Assembly (NCBI GenBank): GCA_963818205.1 | Contig: CAWFRG010000013.1 | Location: 1-64,000 of the forward strand | DNA length: 64,000 bases | Source: CAVVYV01 sp963818205 | GTDB lineage: Bacteria > Actinomycetota > Thermoleophilia > Solirubrobacterales > 70-9 | Reading direction: 5' to 3' | Shown: one piece after another, positions 9,084-17,977 of the stretch | Position numbering within the stretch: the stretch's first letter is position 1 | Layout of the letters: every line of letters begins with the position of its first letter | Program-made: the position numbers and the translations under genes | The notes under the pieces: generated by a model | Told to the model about the DNA's origin: nothing | Database searches by the model: none | Seen by the model: only the letters and a program-made list of their open reading frames with translations

Positions 9084-11278
9084 ATGAGCGCCCGCTCCCG
9101 CCGGCGGCATCGACGCACGAGCCGCAAGAGAAATCCCTTCCTGCTCACGCTGTTGATCTGCGGCGCGATAGCCGCTCTTGGATTGATGACCTTCGGCCTC
9201 TGGGTGATCAGCGTCGCCGCCGAGGCGCCCCCGATCGAGGACCTGCACCCGATCGAACAGGGCGAGAACTCGGTCGTCTTCGCCGCCGACGGCTCCCGCC
9301 TCGGCTACATCCAGTCCGACGAGGCGCGGACCCCGGTCGCCCTCGACAAGATCCCCCAGTACCTCCAGCAAGCGACCGTTGCGATCGAGGACGAGCGCTT
9401 CTACGACCACCACGGCGTCGACCTCGAGGGCGTCGCCCGCGCCGCGGTCGAGAACCTCGAGCGCCGGCGAGATCAAGCAGGGCGGCTCGACGATCACGAT
9501 GCAGCTCGCCCGCAACCTCTTCATCGACGACCCGGAGCGCGACCTCGAGCGCAAGATCAAGGAGGCGAAGATCGCCGAGGAGATCGAGGACGCCCACTCG
9601 AAGGAGTGGATCCTCGAGAAGTACCTGAACTCCGCCTCCTACGGAACCGTCCACGGCCGCACCGCGGTCGGCGTCGAGGCCGCCTCGCGGATCTACTTCA
9701 TCGAAGCCGGTGAGCAAGCTCGACCTCGCCGAGTCGGCGATCCTCGCCGGGCTGCCTCAGGCTCCCTCCCAGTACAACCCGCTCCAGAACCCGCGCTCGG
9801 CGCTCGACCGCCGCAACGAGGTGATCGACGAGCTGGCCAAGCAGGGCTACATCTCCGACGATGCGGCGGATCTGGCCAAGGCCGAGCCTCTCGGCCTCGA
9901 TCCCGGAAACCGCTACAGCACCATCCGCGAGCCCTACTTCTTCGACTACGTCGAGCAGCAGCTGATCGAGAAGTACGGCGTCAACACCGTCCGCCAGGGC
10001 GGCCTCGAGGTCCACACGACGATCGACCCGAAACTCCAAGAGGCCGGGCGGGCGGCGATCGAGGGCCAGCTTCCCTACTCCACCGACCCCTCCGTCGGCG
10101 GTGGTCTCGATCGACCCGAAGACGGGCTACATGAGGGCGATGGCGTCGAGCGGCTCATATCAGGACGCCCAGTTCAACCTCGCCGCCCAGGGGCACCGCC
10201 AGCCCGGCTCGGCCTTCAAGACCTTCGCCCTGACCACCGCGATCCGGCGAGGGATCGACCCTGACTCGACCTACTACACCTCGAAGCCGCTCAACCTCGA
10301 CCTGCCCGAGTGGGGCCACTGGGAGGTCGCCACCTACGGCGAGTGCTACAGCGGCACGATCAGCCTCCACGAGGCGACTCTGCACTCCGACAACACCGTC
10401 TTCGCCCAGCTCGCCCTCGACCTCGGCCCGGAATCGTCGCCGACACCGCCCACGACATGGGGATCGAGACCGACCTCGACGGGATCCCGGCGGAGACCCT
10501 CGGCGGCCTCCGGATCGGCGTCTCGCCGCTGGAGATGGCAGACGCCTACGCGACCCTCGCCGCCGGCGGCATCCACAGCAAGCCGATCGCGATCAAGAAG
10601 GTGGTCTTCCCCGACGGCAACGTCGACGAGCTGGGGGAGCCTGACCGCCACCGGGTCTTCTCCGACGGGGTCGCCTATGAGGTCACCCAGATCCTCGAGG
10701 ACAACGTCGACGCGGGAACAGGCACCGCCGCCCAGACCGGCTGCACCTACATCGCCGGGAAGACCGGCACCACCGACGACTTCAACGACGCGATGTTCAT
10801 CGGCTACACGCCCTACATGGCGACGGCCGTCTGGGTCGGCTACCCGGACGCCCTGCAATCGATGTCCTCGGTCCACGGGATCTCCGTCGCCGGCGGCACC
10901 TTCCCGGCGCAGATCTGGCACGACTACAGCGAGGTCGCCCTGGAGGGCCACTGCCAGCCGTTCCCCGAGCCCAACGACCCGGTCGAGTGGATCCCCTTCC
11001 ATGGCTCGTACACCTCGGACAGCTCGAGCAGCTACTGCGAGGACTCCTACTCGGTCGGGTCAGGCGCCTCGGAGGGCTCTTACAGCTGCGGCAGTAGCAG
11101 CAGCAGCAGCTACAGCTACGGCGGCAGTACCTACGAGGACGCCAGCATTAACGATGGCGCCTACGCGCCCGGCCGCGGCCAGACGCTGCCGCCGAAGCCG
11201 GAGCCGAAGCCCGCCCCGGCTCCAGCGCCGGCGCCGCCGCCGGTCGAACCGCCGCCCAGCGGCGGCACCGGCCTCTGA
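9084..11278 (+). CDS. Class A penicillin-binding protein (PBP1a type), frame broken by indels
   Basis: This is a bifunctional glycosyltransferase-transpeptidase that builds peptidoglycan. A cytoplasmic basic N-terminus and one membrane helix (about residues 20-45) come first. The GT51 motifs EDERFYDHHGVD, GGSTITMQLARNL and KEWILEKYLN follow, then the transpeptidase with the SxxK motif in GSAFKTF, SDN in LHSDNTVFA and the KTG box in GKTGTTDDF. Four frame changes occur, near 9466 (+1), 9702 (+1), 10096 (+1) and 10434 (-1), with conserved sequence on both sides. The C-terminus is a Ser/Tyr/Gly tract followed by a Pro/Ala tail. The MscS gene ends six bases upstream. Confidence 0.85.
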
Positions 11279-11311
11279 GCCGGGCGGGGCCCGCGCACCG
11301 GGTCGGCGTCC

Positions 11312-11546
11312 CTAGCCCGCCAGCTGTCGAGACTCCCGCCCTCGATCACTTCACCCGGCTCTTCGGGACGCCGACGCGCTTCGCGATCAGCCTGCGCAGC
11401 GCCTCGTTCGCCTTTCCGTCGACCGGCGGCGCCTTCACCCGGACCTGGAGGAGGCCCTCGCGGCGGCCGCCGATCTCGTCGCGACCCGCGCGCGGCGTCA
11501 GCCTCACCTCTAGTTTGATCTCCGCCTTGGCCACGAACCTCATCAT
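11312..11546 (-). CDS. YggU-like DUF167 protein
   Basis: The N-terminal 65 residues match the small DUF167/YggU family: VRLTPRAGRDEIGG, LQVRVKAPPVDGKANEAL and IAKRVGVPKSRV are in order. The visible frame stops at 11346, which is short for a family usually near 95 residues. With one or two indels near 11330-11347 the reading continues as VIEGG-ESRQLAG to a TAG at 11312-11314, closer to the family end. The function is unknown. The GT87-like gene diverges three bases away. Confidence 0.6.
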
Positions 11547-11549
11547 CCC

Positions 11550-12770
11550 GTGACCAGGGAAGCCAGGGGGATCGCGGCGGTCTGCGTCTGCGCTCTGCAC
11601 CTGGCGCTGCTTGCTCCGACGGTTGGCTCCTGGTCGTCGATTCTCGAGCGCGACTTCGGCCCGGAAGCCGAGGCGATCGAGCATGGCGACCGTCCCTACG
11701 ACGACCAGGAGCTCGAGTACCCGCCGCTCTCGATCCCCCTGATCGTCGGCCCGGCCTTGATCGGCGATGGGATCGACGACTACATCGAGGCCTTCGAGTG
11801 GGAGATGATCGCCTTCGACCTCGCGATCGTCCTGCTGCTCGCGCTCGCCCTGCCCGGAGATCAGCGGCGGGTGCTGGGGGCGCTCGGCGTCTACACGGTC
11901 GGGATCGTCGCCCTCTCCGGGATCGTCCTCGCCGACTCGATCATCGACGAGGCGCCGCTGGCGCTGGCGCGCTTCGACCTCGTCCCCGCACTGCTGGTGC
12001 TGGCCGCGGTGCTCGCGCGCGGCCGCGGCCGCTCCGCCGGCTGGTCGGCGCTGCTCGCCACGGGGGCGGCGGTGAAGGCCTTCCCGCTGCTGCTCTTCCC
12101 GGCGCTGCTGCGAGGCGAGCGCCACCGGCGCCGGGTCGCGGTCGCTGGGGCGATCCCCCTGCTGGTGGCGCTGGCGGTGGTGGTCGCCTGGGGCGATCAC
12201 TTCGCCTCCGCGATCACCTACCAGACCGACCGCGCCCTCCAGGTGGAGACGATCGCCGCCACCCCGTTCGTCGTCTCCAACATGGTTGGTGCAGAGGTCC
12301 ACAGCGACTTCACCAACGGCAGCTGGAACGTCGTCGCGACCGGCGCCGACCTCGCCCGGGCGGTGTCGCTGGCGGTGATGGTCTGCCTCTACCTGGTGGT
12401 GCTCCTCGCCGGCTGGCTACGGCGGGTCGATTGGCTCCCGTGGGCGACCGCGCTGCTCGCGGCGATCGTCGTCCTCTACCCCGTCCTCTCACCCCAGTTC
12501 TTGCTCTGGCTGCTGCCGCTCTCGGCCGCCGCCTACGGCCTCGGGCGGGAAAACCTCGTCCTGCTCGCGGCGCTCGTCCTCACCGAGCTCGCGCTTCGAC
12601 ACTACGACGACGCGATCGGCGACCTGCACGCCGACTTCGTCTGGCGGATCGCCGGGCGCAACCTGCTGCTCCTCGTCTACCTGGTCCTGGTCTGCGCGCC
12701 GATCGTCCGCGGCGTGGACTGGGAGTCGGCCTTAGATTGGAGGACATGGCGCGCGGCGAGTTCGACCTGA
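11550..12770 (+). CDS. GT87-like polyprenol-dependent mannosyltransferase family protein
   Basis: The GTG at 11550 opens a 406-residue protein with about ten hydrophobic helices. The layout is that of actinobacterial DUF2029/GT87 proteins: a first extracytoplasmic loop with acidic residues (EYPPLSIPLI), the AVKAFPLLLFPALL segment after a lumenal loop, and a late SPQFLLWLLPL helix. Known members use polyprenyl-phosphomannose to build lipomannan-type glycans outside the membrane. No specific role can be assigned here. The last 25 bases overlap the start of thiL, so the two are likely cotranscribed. Confidence 0.7.
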   Translation: MTREARGIAAVCVCALHLALLAPTVGSWSSILERDFGPEAEAIEHGDRPYDDQELEYPPLSIPLIVGPALIGDGIDDYIEAFEWEMIAFDLAIVLLLALALPGDQRRVLGALGVYTVGIVALSGIVLADSIIDEAPLALARFDLVPALLVLAAVLARGRGRSAGWSALLATGAAVKAFPLLLFPALLRGERHRRRVAVAGAIPLLVALAVVVAWGDHFASAITYQTDRALQVETIAATPFVVSNMVGAEVHSDFTNGSWNVVATGADLARAVSLAVMVCLYLVVLLAGWLRRVDWLPWATALLAAIVVLYPVLSPQFLLWLLPLSAAAYGLGRENLVLLAALVLTELALRHYDDAIGDLHADFVWRIAGRNLLLLVYLVLVCAPIVRGVDWESALDWRTWRAASST

Positions 12771-13774
12771 TCGCGGCGATCACCGAGCGGCTGCCGGCGA
12801 CCGGGCCCCGGGTCCGGGTGGGAAGCGGCGACGACGCCGCGGTGATCGAGCCCGGAGACGGCGCGGCGGCGGTCACCGTCGACGCGATCGTCGAGGGGGT
12901 CCACTTCACGCTGCCGGAGTTCCCGCCCGAGGCGGTCGGGCGGAAGGGGCTGGCGGCGACGCTCTCCGACTTGGCTGCGATGGCCGCGACGGCGGGCGAG
13001 GCCTACGTCGTTCTCGGCGCCCCGATCGAGGCCGAGGACGAGACGCTGCTGGCGATCGCGGACGGGATCGCCGCGGTCGCTGCCCGCGAGGGAGTCTCGG
13101 TCGCCGGCGGCGACCTGGTCGCCGCCCCCCAGATCTTCCTCGCGGCGACCGCGGTCGGCTACGAGCACGGCGCGCCCCTGCTGACGCGCGCCGGTGCGCG
13201 AGCGGGCGACCTGGTGGCGATCACCGGCGAGCTCGGCGGAGCGGCCGCCGCACTCGAGCTGCTCAGCGGCACCAAAGCGGAGGGAATCTCGCCGGAGCGG
13301 CGCGATGCCCTCCTCGCCCGCCAGCTCGACCCCCGCCCGCGGCTGGCGGCTGGCAGGGCACTGGCCGAGGCGGGGGCGACCTCGATGATCGATCTCAGCG
13401 ACGGCCTCGGGGCCGACGCCGGTCACATCGCCACGGCGAGCCGCCGCCGGATCGAGATCGAGCTCGACCGAGTCCCACTCGCCGAGGGGGTGGCCGAGGT
13501 CGACCGCCGCGGCGGGGCGGTGGAGCTGGCGGCCCTCGGCGGCGAGGACTTCGAGCTGCTCGCCACCCTGCCTCCCGAGCGGCTGGACGAGGCCCGGTCG
13601 GCGGTCGGCGCGGGCGGGCTCGAGCTGACCGAGATCGGCTACGTCACCGACGGTGAGGGCGTCAGCCTCCGCCTGCCCGGCGGCGGCGAGCTCGAGCCGG
13701 TCGGCTTCGACCAAAGGCGAGGGTCGCGCTCGGGCTCGGCGGGTTCGGGCTCCGGCTCGTCCGGCTCCGGCTGA
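12746..13774 (+). CDS. thiL: Thiamine-monophosphate kinase
   Basis: ThiL phosphorylates thiamine monophosphate to the active diphosphate. The N-terminal VGSGDDAAVI, the AVTVDAIVEGVHF strand, the KGLAATLSDLAAM metal site, VAGGDL and the late MIDLSDGLGADA and ALGGEDFELL motifs are all present and in family order. A GGAGG ribosome site sits just before the ATG at 12746. The family usually ends near GFDHF; here GFDQRRG is followed by a Ser/Gly-rich tail of about 18 residues that overlaps the convergent gene. That tail may be an indel artefact. Confidence 0.9.
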   Translation: MARGEFDLIAAITERLPATGPRVRVGSGDDAAVIEPGDGAAAVTVDAIVEGVHFTLPEFPPEAVGRKGLAATLSDLAAMAATAGEAYVVLGAPIEAEDETLLAIADGIAAVAAREGVSVAGGDLVAAPQIFLAATAVGYEHGAPLLTRAGARAGDLVAITGELGGAAAALELLSGTKAEGISPERRDALLARQLDPRPRLAAGRALAEAGATSMIDLSDGLGADAGHIATASRRRIEIELDRVPLAEGVAEVDRRGGAVELAALGGEDFELLATLPPERLDEARSAVGAGGLELTEIGYVTDGEGVSLRLPGGGELEPVGFDQRRGSRSGSAGSGSGSSGSG

Positions 13775-15537
13775 GCGTCCTCCTCCTCCGGCTCCTCGGC
13801 CGCTTCCGGCGGCGGCGAAGGCTCGCCATCCCCGCGGCGCACCTCGATCGTCATCTCCGGCGAGGCCGGCGAGGGGCCGCGGCCGGCGGTGGCGATGATC
13901 GCCAGCGCCGCTCCGGCGATAACGCAGACGAGCAGGGCGGGCAGGTCGCCGATCTGGTCACCGCTGAACATCAGCAAGAGGTCTTTGAAGACGCCGAGAC
14001 CGACGCCGAACCGGCCGGCCAGATCGGCGATCGCGAGCAGCACCGGGATCAGCCCGACCAGGATCCATGCGGTCGGGGCCAGGCGCCCAGCCCCGGTGCG
14101 GGCGGCGGCCGGCACCCAGGCCTGGAGCCCGAGGCTCACCAGCAGCCCCAGATAGGGGTTGTCGAGCCAGATCCCCAGCCCCGCGAGAGCGGCGACGAGC
14201 AGCGCCGCCGGGCGCGCGGTCGCCGCCGCGCCCTGGGCCGGCGGGCGGAGCGGCCGCAGGAACCAGGCGGCGGCACCGAGAGCCACCACGGCCGCCAGCA
14301 CCGACAGCGATCCCACCACCCCGAGCGACTCCGTCGCCGGGTCGAAGGGGAAGGCGGGGCTGGGCAACAGCCCGACCACGATCAGCGCGTCCGTCACCAC
14401 CAGCGCCGCGACGAAGGGGAGGACGCGGATACCGACCCAGATCAGCCCCCGGACCGCCTCGGCGGGGCTCCGGGCCGAGGCCGAGAGCCCGACCGCGGCG
14501 GTCGCCGCCACCGGCAGCAGCAGGGCGAGCGCCAGGAGCGACAGGGTCCAGCCGGGAAGCAGGTTGCCGGCGAGGCCGATGTAGGCGCTGGGGCCGTGCT
14601 CGAGGGCGCCCGGCGCCGCGTCGAGGGTCAGCACCAGGGAGAGCGAGGCGCGTCCGAAGCGATCGAGGGTATCGGGGTCGAGGTTGGCCGGTTCATCGTC
14701 CGCGGCCGCCGGCGGCAACTCGCCCGAGGAGGAGATCCGGATCGCATCCAGGCCCCCCTCGATCAACGGCCCCTGCTCGCCGATTGCGGCCGGTAGCGCC
14801 AGCCGGAAGAGATCGTCGAGGGGGCCCTCGTCGCCGGGCGGCATCCCGGTCTCCTCGGAGATCGTCCGCTTGGTGGTCTCGGCCAGCTGGCTGGCGGTGC
14901 TCTGGGGACCGATGGACCAGGGGATCACCAGCGGCGGCTCCGGGTCCGGCGAGGCCGGCTGACTGAGGACGATCGCCCCGTCGAGCAGGTCCGCACCGGT
15001 GTAGTCGCGGACGAAGCGGCGCGCCCCGAGGGCGCCGAGCCCGCAGCCGTCGGTGGAGACGAAGACCAGCGTCTTGCTGTGGGTGGAGCCGGAGAAGGCG
15101 TTGGCGATCTCCAGCAGCGCTGCGGTCGACGCGATGGTGGTGGCTGCGCCGCTGCCCTGGGCCGCATCGCGGCAGGCGATCAGGGCAACCTGGCGATTGG
15201 ACTGTCCCGGGAGCACCCCGATCAGGTTGCGCAGCTCGACGTCATCGCCGTCGAAGGAGCCCTCGAAGCGCTGCTCGGAGAGGGTGAGCCCGCCGATTGC
15301 CGAGAAGCGCGCCTTGACCAGCTCGCCCAGCTGCTCATCGGCATCGGAGCCGGGGCGGGGGTCGGCGGCCGATCTCCCCAGCTCCTCCGCAAGCGAGCTC
15401 GCCGCCTCTCCATCGAAGGCGTCGGGAGGAAGCCCCTGTTGGAGGGGCGGCGGCACCTCCTGCAGCGAGAACATCCCCACCAGGACGACGATGGGAATCG
15501 GCAGCAGGGCTGCTCTCCAGAGGCGCAGATCGATCAT
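13639..15537 (-). CDS. Degenerate M28-peptidase-like membrane protein
   Basis: The protein has 632 residues. One N-terminal helix (about 8-25) anchors an M28-like alpha/beta domain (about 55-330). Its fold markers are visible: ALIACRDAAQGSGAATTIAST aligns with the usual metal-ligand segment, and FVSTDGCGLGALGARRFV with the catalytic Glu-Glu region. The metal-binding Asp and Glu residues are replaced, so peptidase activity is doubtful. About eight membrane helices follow (about 345-560), then a Glu/Pro-rich cytoplasmic tail. It converges with thiL and the two overlap by about 136 bp. An M28-family relation is likely; the function is unknown. Confidence 0.6.
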   Translation of the reverse strand: MIDLRLWRAALLPIPIVVLVGMFSLQEVPPPLQQGLPPDAFDGEAASSLAEELGRSAADPRPGSDADEQLGELVKARFSAIGGLTLSEQRFEGSFDGDDVELRNLIGVLPGQSNRQVALIACRDAAQGSGAATTIASTAALLEIANAFSGSTHSKTLVFVSTDGCGLGALGARRFVRDYTGADLLDGAIVLSQPASPDPEPPLVIPWSIGPQSTASQLAETTKRTISEETGMPPGDEGPLDDLFRLALPAAIGEQGPLIEGGLDAIRISSSGELPPAAADDEPANLDPDTLDRFGRASLSLVLTLDAAPGALEHGPSAYIGLAGNLLPGWTLSLLALALLLPVAATAAVGLSASARSPAEAVRGLIWVGIRVLPFVAALVVTDALIVVGLLPSPAFPFDPATESLGVVGSLSVLAAVVALGAAAWFLRPLRPPAQGAAATARPAALLVAALAGLGIWLDNPYLGLLVSLGLQAWVPAAARTGAGRLAPTAWILVGLIPVLLAIADLAGRFGVGLGVFKDLLLMFSGDQIGDLPALLVCVIAGAALAIIATAGRGPSPASPEMTIEVRRGDGEPSPPPEAAEEPEEEDAQPEPDEPEPEPAEPERDPRLWSKPTGSSSPPPGRRRLTPSPSVT

Positions 15538-15609
15538 GAGATGAGTGACGCCACGGCGCTGTGCGCCTGGGGCGGGCGTGGCCGAGCAGATCGGTGGACG
15601 CAGGGCGAA

Positions 15610-15629
15610 GCGCTTGCTGCAGCAAGCGC
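15610..15629. promoter_or_regulatory. 20-bp perfect palindrome upstream of the two-component system
   Basis: A perfect palindrome with half-site GCGCTTGCTG lies in the 224-bp gap between the divergent M28-like gene and the response-regulator gene. It sits about 130 bp upstream of the regulator's ATG. The gap holds no convincing gene. The position suits an operator shared by both divergent genes, but no binding protein can be named. Confidence 0.4.
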
Positions 15630-15761
15630 GAGCCCGAGGACGCCGAGATGCGACGGCCAGGCCGTCATCCAGGCGTGCATGGTCGTGGGTACTCATCTGG
15701 CTGGACGAGTCATTGATTGCGAGCAGGCATTTCGGTTTAACCCGCCTTCTAACCTTCAAGC

Positions 15762-16472
15762 ATGGCGCGTGGACAGGCGCGGATTCTGCTCGTCGACGAC
15801 GAGCAGGCAGTCCAGACCCTTCTCACCTACCCGCTTCGCAAGGAGGGCTACGAGGTAGTCGCGGCGGTCGACGGCCAGGAGGCCCTCGACCGCTTCGCCG
15901 AGCAGCGCTTCGACCTGGTCGTCCTCGACATCATGCTGCCGAAGCTCGACGGGATCGAGGTCTGCAGGCGGATGCGGACGCGCAGCCAGGTGCCGATCAT
16001 CATGCTCACCGCCAAGGGGGACGAGATCGACAAGGTCGTCGGCCTCGAGATGGGCGCCGACGACTACATCACCAAGCCGTTCTCGGTTCGCGAGTTCCGA
16101 AGCCGGGTGAAGGCGGCGCTGCGCCGCGGCGGCATGGCCGCGGGGGGTCCGGTCGGCGAGGAGCCGATCAGGGCGGGCGAGCTCCAGATCGATCCCGAGC
16201 GCCGCACCTCCGAGGTACGGGGAGAGCCGGTGGAGCTGACCTACGTCGAGTTCGAGATCCTCTCGGCGCTCGCCAGCTCCCCGGGCCGCGTCTTCAGCCG
16301 GGAGATGCTGCTCGAGCACGTCTGGGGCGACTCGACCTACCGCGATCCACGCACGGTCGACGTCCACATTCGCCACCTGAGAGAGAAGCTCGAGCGCGAC
16401 GCCAAGCATCCCGAGTACCTGTTCACCGTGCGGGGGGTCGGCTACCGGTTCCGGGACGCTGACCGCGATTGA
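15762..16472 (+). CDS. OmpR/PhoB-family response regulator
   Basis: The protein has 236 residues. The receiver domain (about 7-120) has the acidic pair D12-D13, the phospho-acceptor D56 in VVLDIMLP, T83 and K105, all the expected positions. The C-terminal winged-helix domain (about 140-232) includes VELTYVEFEIL and TVDVHIRHLREKLE with the RGVGYRF wing. It should bind DNA as a dimer when phosphorylated by the downstream kinase, with which it overlaps (TTGA). Targets cannot be read from the sequence. The neighbouring HtrA gene suggests envelope stress as one possibility. Confidence 0.93.
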   Translation: MARGQARILLVDDEQAVQTLLTYPLRKEGYEVVAAVDGQEALDRFAEQRFDLVVLDIMLPKLDGIEVCRRMRTRSQVPIIMLTAKGDEIDKVVGLEMGADDYITKPFSVREFRSRVKAALRRGGMAAGGPVGEEPIRAGELQIDPERRTSEVRGEPVELTYVEFEILSALASSPGRVFSREMLLEHVWGDSTYRDPRTVDVHIRHLREKLERDAKHPEYLFTVRGVGYRFRDADRD

Positions 16473-17911
16473 GATTCGACACCCTCCGAAACCGACTGGT
16501 CCTGCTGATCTTCGCGATCACCGCGGCGGCGATCGGCTTCATCTACCTCTACGTCGTCCCCCAGCTCGAATCCAGCCTCACCGCGGAGAAGCTGCGCCGG
16601 CTCGAGCGGCTCGGCGACGAGCAGGGGCCGCGGCTGGCCCGCGCCCTCCAGAGTGGCGCCCCCGAGGAGCAGGTGCGAGAGCTGGTGCGGAGCATCGGGC
16701 AGGCGACCGAGAGCCGGGTGACCCTGCTCGCGGTTCGGGACGAAAGCGGCACCCCGGTGCCCGCCTTCGTGATCGCCGACTCCCAGGGTGAGTCGACCGC
16801 GATCCAGAGCGACTACCTCTCCGCCGACGCCGCCGCCGCTGAGGGCCAGGTCACCTCCGGGGTGGAGACGGTGGCGGGAAACCGAGTCGGCACCTCGTCG
16901 GTGCCGATCGAGGCAGCCGGCCAGACGGAGTGGGTCGCGGTGCTCTCCAGCCCCCTGGCCGAGGTGGACGACAACGTCGCCCTGATTCGCCGCCAGATCC
17001 TGATCGCAGGGGCGATCGCTCTGGTCGGAGCCTCGCTGGCCGGGTTCTGGGCCGCTGGAGCCGCCTCTCGGCGGCTGCGGCGGCTGCGCCAGGCGGCCGA
17101 GCAGGTCGCCGAGGGCGACTTCGGCGGGACGATCCCGATCGATTCCTCGGACGAGCTCGGGCAGCTCGCTCGCACCTTCAACGAGATGCAGAGACACCTC
17201 GCCCGTCTCGACCGCGCCCGGAAGGAGTTCATCGCCAACGCCTCGCACGAGCTGCGGACCCCGATCTTCTCGCTGGGCGGCTTCGTCGAGCTGCTCGAGA
17301 CAGAGAACCCGAGCGCCGCCGAGCGCCGGGCCTTCGTCGCCGAGATGCGGGGGCAGATCGAGCGCCTCCAAAAACTGACCGCCAACCTGCTCGACCTCTC
17401 GAAATTGGACGCCGACGTGATGGAGCTCCAGCGCGAGCGGGTCGATCTGAAGGAGCTGGCCCGCGACATCGCCGCCGAGTTCAGGCCCGCGGCCAAACAC
17501 CATCAGTCCCAGCTCGAGGTGAGGGGACGGGGCCAGGCGATCGCCCTCGCCGACCCCGATCGGGTCGCGCAGATCATCCGTATCCTCCTCGACAATGCGC
17601 TTACTCACACCCCCGAGGGCACGAAGGTGAACGTCACCGCCGTGCGCGGCGCGAGCGCCGCCGAGCTGATCGTCGGCGACGACGGCAAGGGGCTCGACGC
17701 CCGTGCCCTCGATCGGGTCTTCGACCGCTTCTACAGCGGCGACACCGCTACCGGCTCCGGCCTCGGTCTGGCGATCGCCCAGGAACTCGCCGACCGGATG
17801 GGTGGATCGCTCGAGGCCGTCTCCCAGCGCGGCTACACGGCCTTCACCCTCTTCCTGCCCCTGGCGCGGGACCGCCGCCCGCAGCGCCAGCCGGCAGAGG
17901 CGGCGGCGTGA
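16469..17911 (+). CDS. Sensor histidine kinase (HAMP-HisKA-HATPase)
   Basis: The TTG at 16469 overlaps the regulator stop and gives a 480-residue kinase. Helix one covers about residues 10-30. An extracytoplasmic sensor domain follows (about 31-176), then helix two (about 177-199) and HAMP (about 200-250). HisKA has the phospho-acceptor H260 in ANASHELRTPI. The ATPase domain shows LLDNALTHTPEG, DDGKGLD, FDRFYSG and GSGLGLAIA. It autophosphorylates and passes the phosphate to the upstream regulator. The signal is unknown. Its stop lies inside the tandem repeat that leads into the HtrA gene. Confidence 0.93.
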   Translation: MRFDTLRNRLVLLIFAITAAAIGFIYLYVVPQLESSLTAEKLRRLERLGDEQGPRLARALQSGAPEEQVRELVRSIGQATESRVTLLAVRDESGTPVPAFVIADSQGESTAIQSDYLSADAAAAEGQVTSGVETVAGNRVGTSSVPIEAAGQTEWVAVLSSPLAEVDDNVALIRRQILIAGAIALVGASLAGFWAAGAASRRLRRLRQAAEQVAEGDFGGTIPIDSSDELGQLARTFNEMQRHLARLDRARKEFIANASHELRTPIFSLGGFVELLETENPSAAERRAFVAEMRGQIERLQKLTANLLDLSKLDADVMELQRERVDLKELARDIAAEFRPAAKHHQSQLEVRGRGQAIALADPDRVAQIIRILLDNALTHTPEGTKVNVTAVRGASAAELIVGDDGKGLDARALDRVFDRFYSGDTATGSGLGLAIAQELADRMGGSLEAVSQRGYTAFTLFLPLARDRRPQRQPAEAAA

Positions 17912-17977
17912 GCCGCCGCCGTAGATTCGGGTTGGCGGCGTGAGCCGCCGCCGCTAGATTCGGGTTGGCGGCATGAG
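17902..17977 (+). repeat. Tandem 32/33-bp repeat with internal stem
   Basis: Two nearly identical copies, 17902-17933 and 17934-17966, are followed by a partial third copy that runs into the HtrA start codon. Each begins GGCGGCGTGAGCCGCC, which can fold as GGCGGC paired with GCCGCC around GTGA, followed by TAGATTCGGGTT. Copy one contains the kinase stop codon. The array fills the whole gap between kinase and protease genes. Confidence 0.75.
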
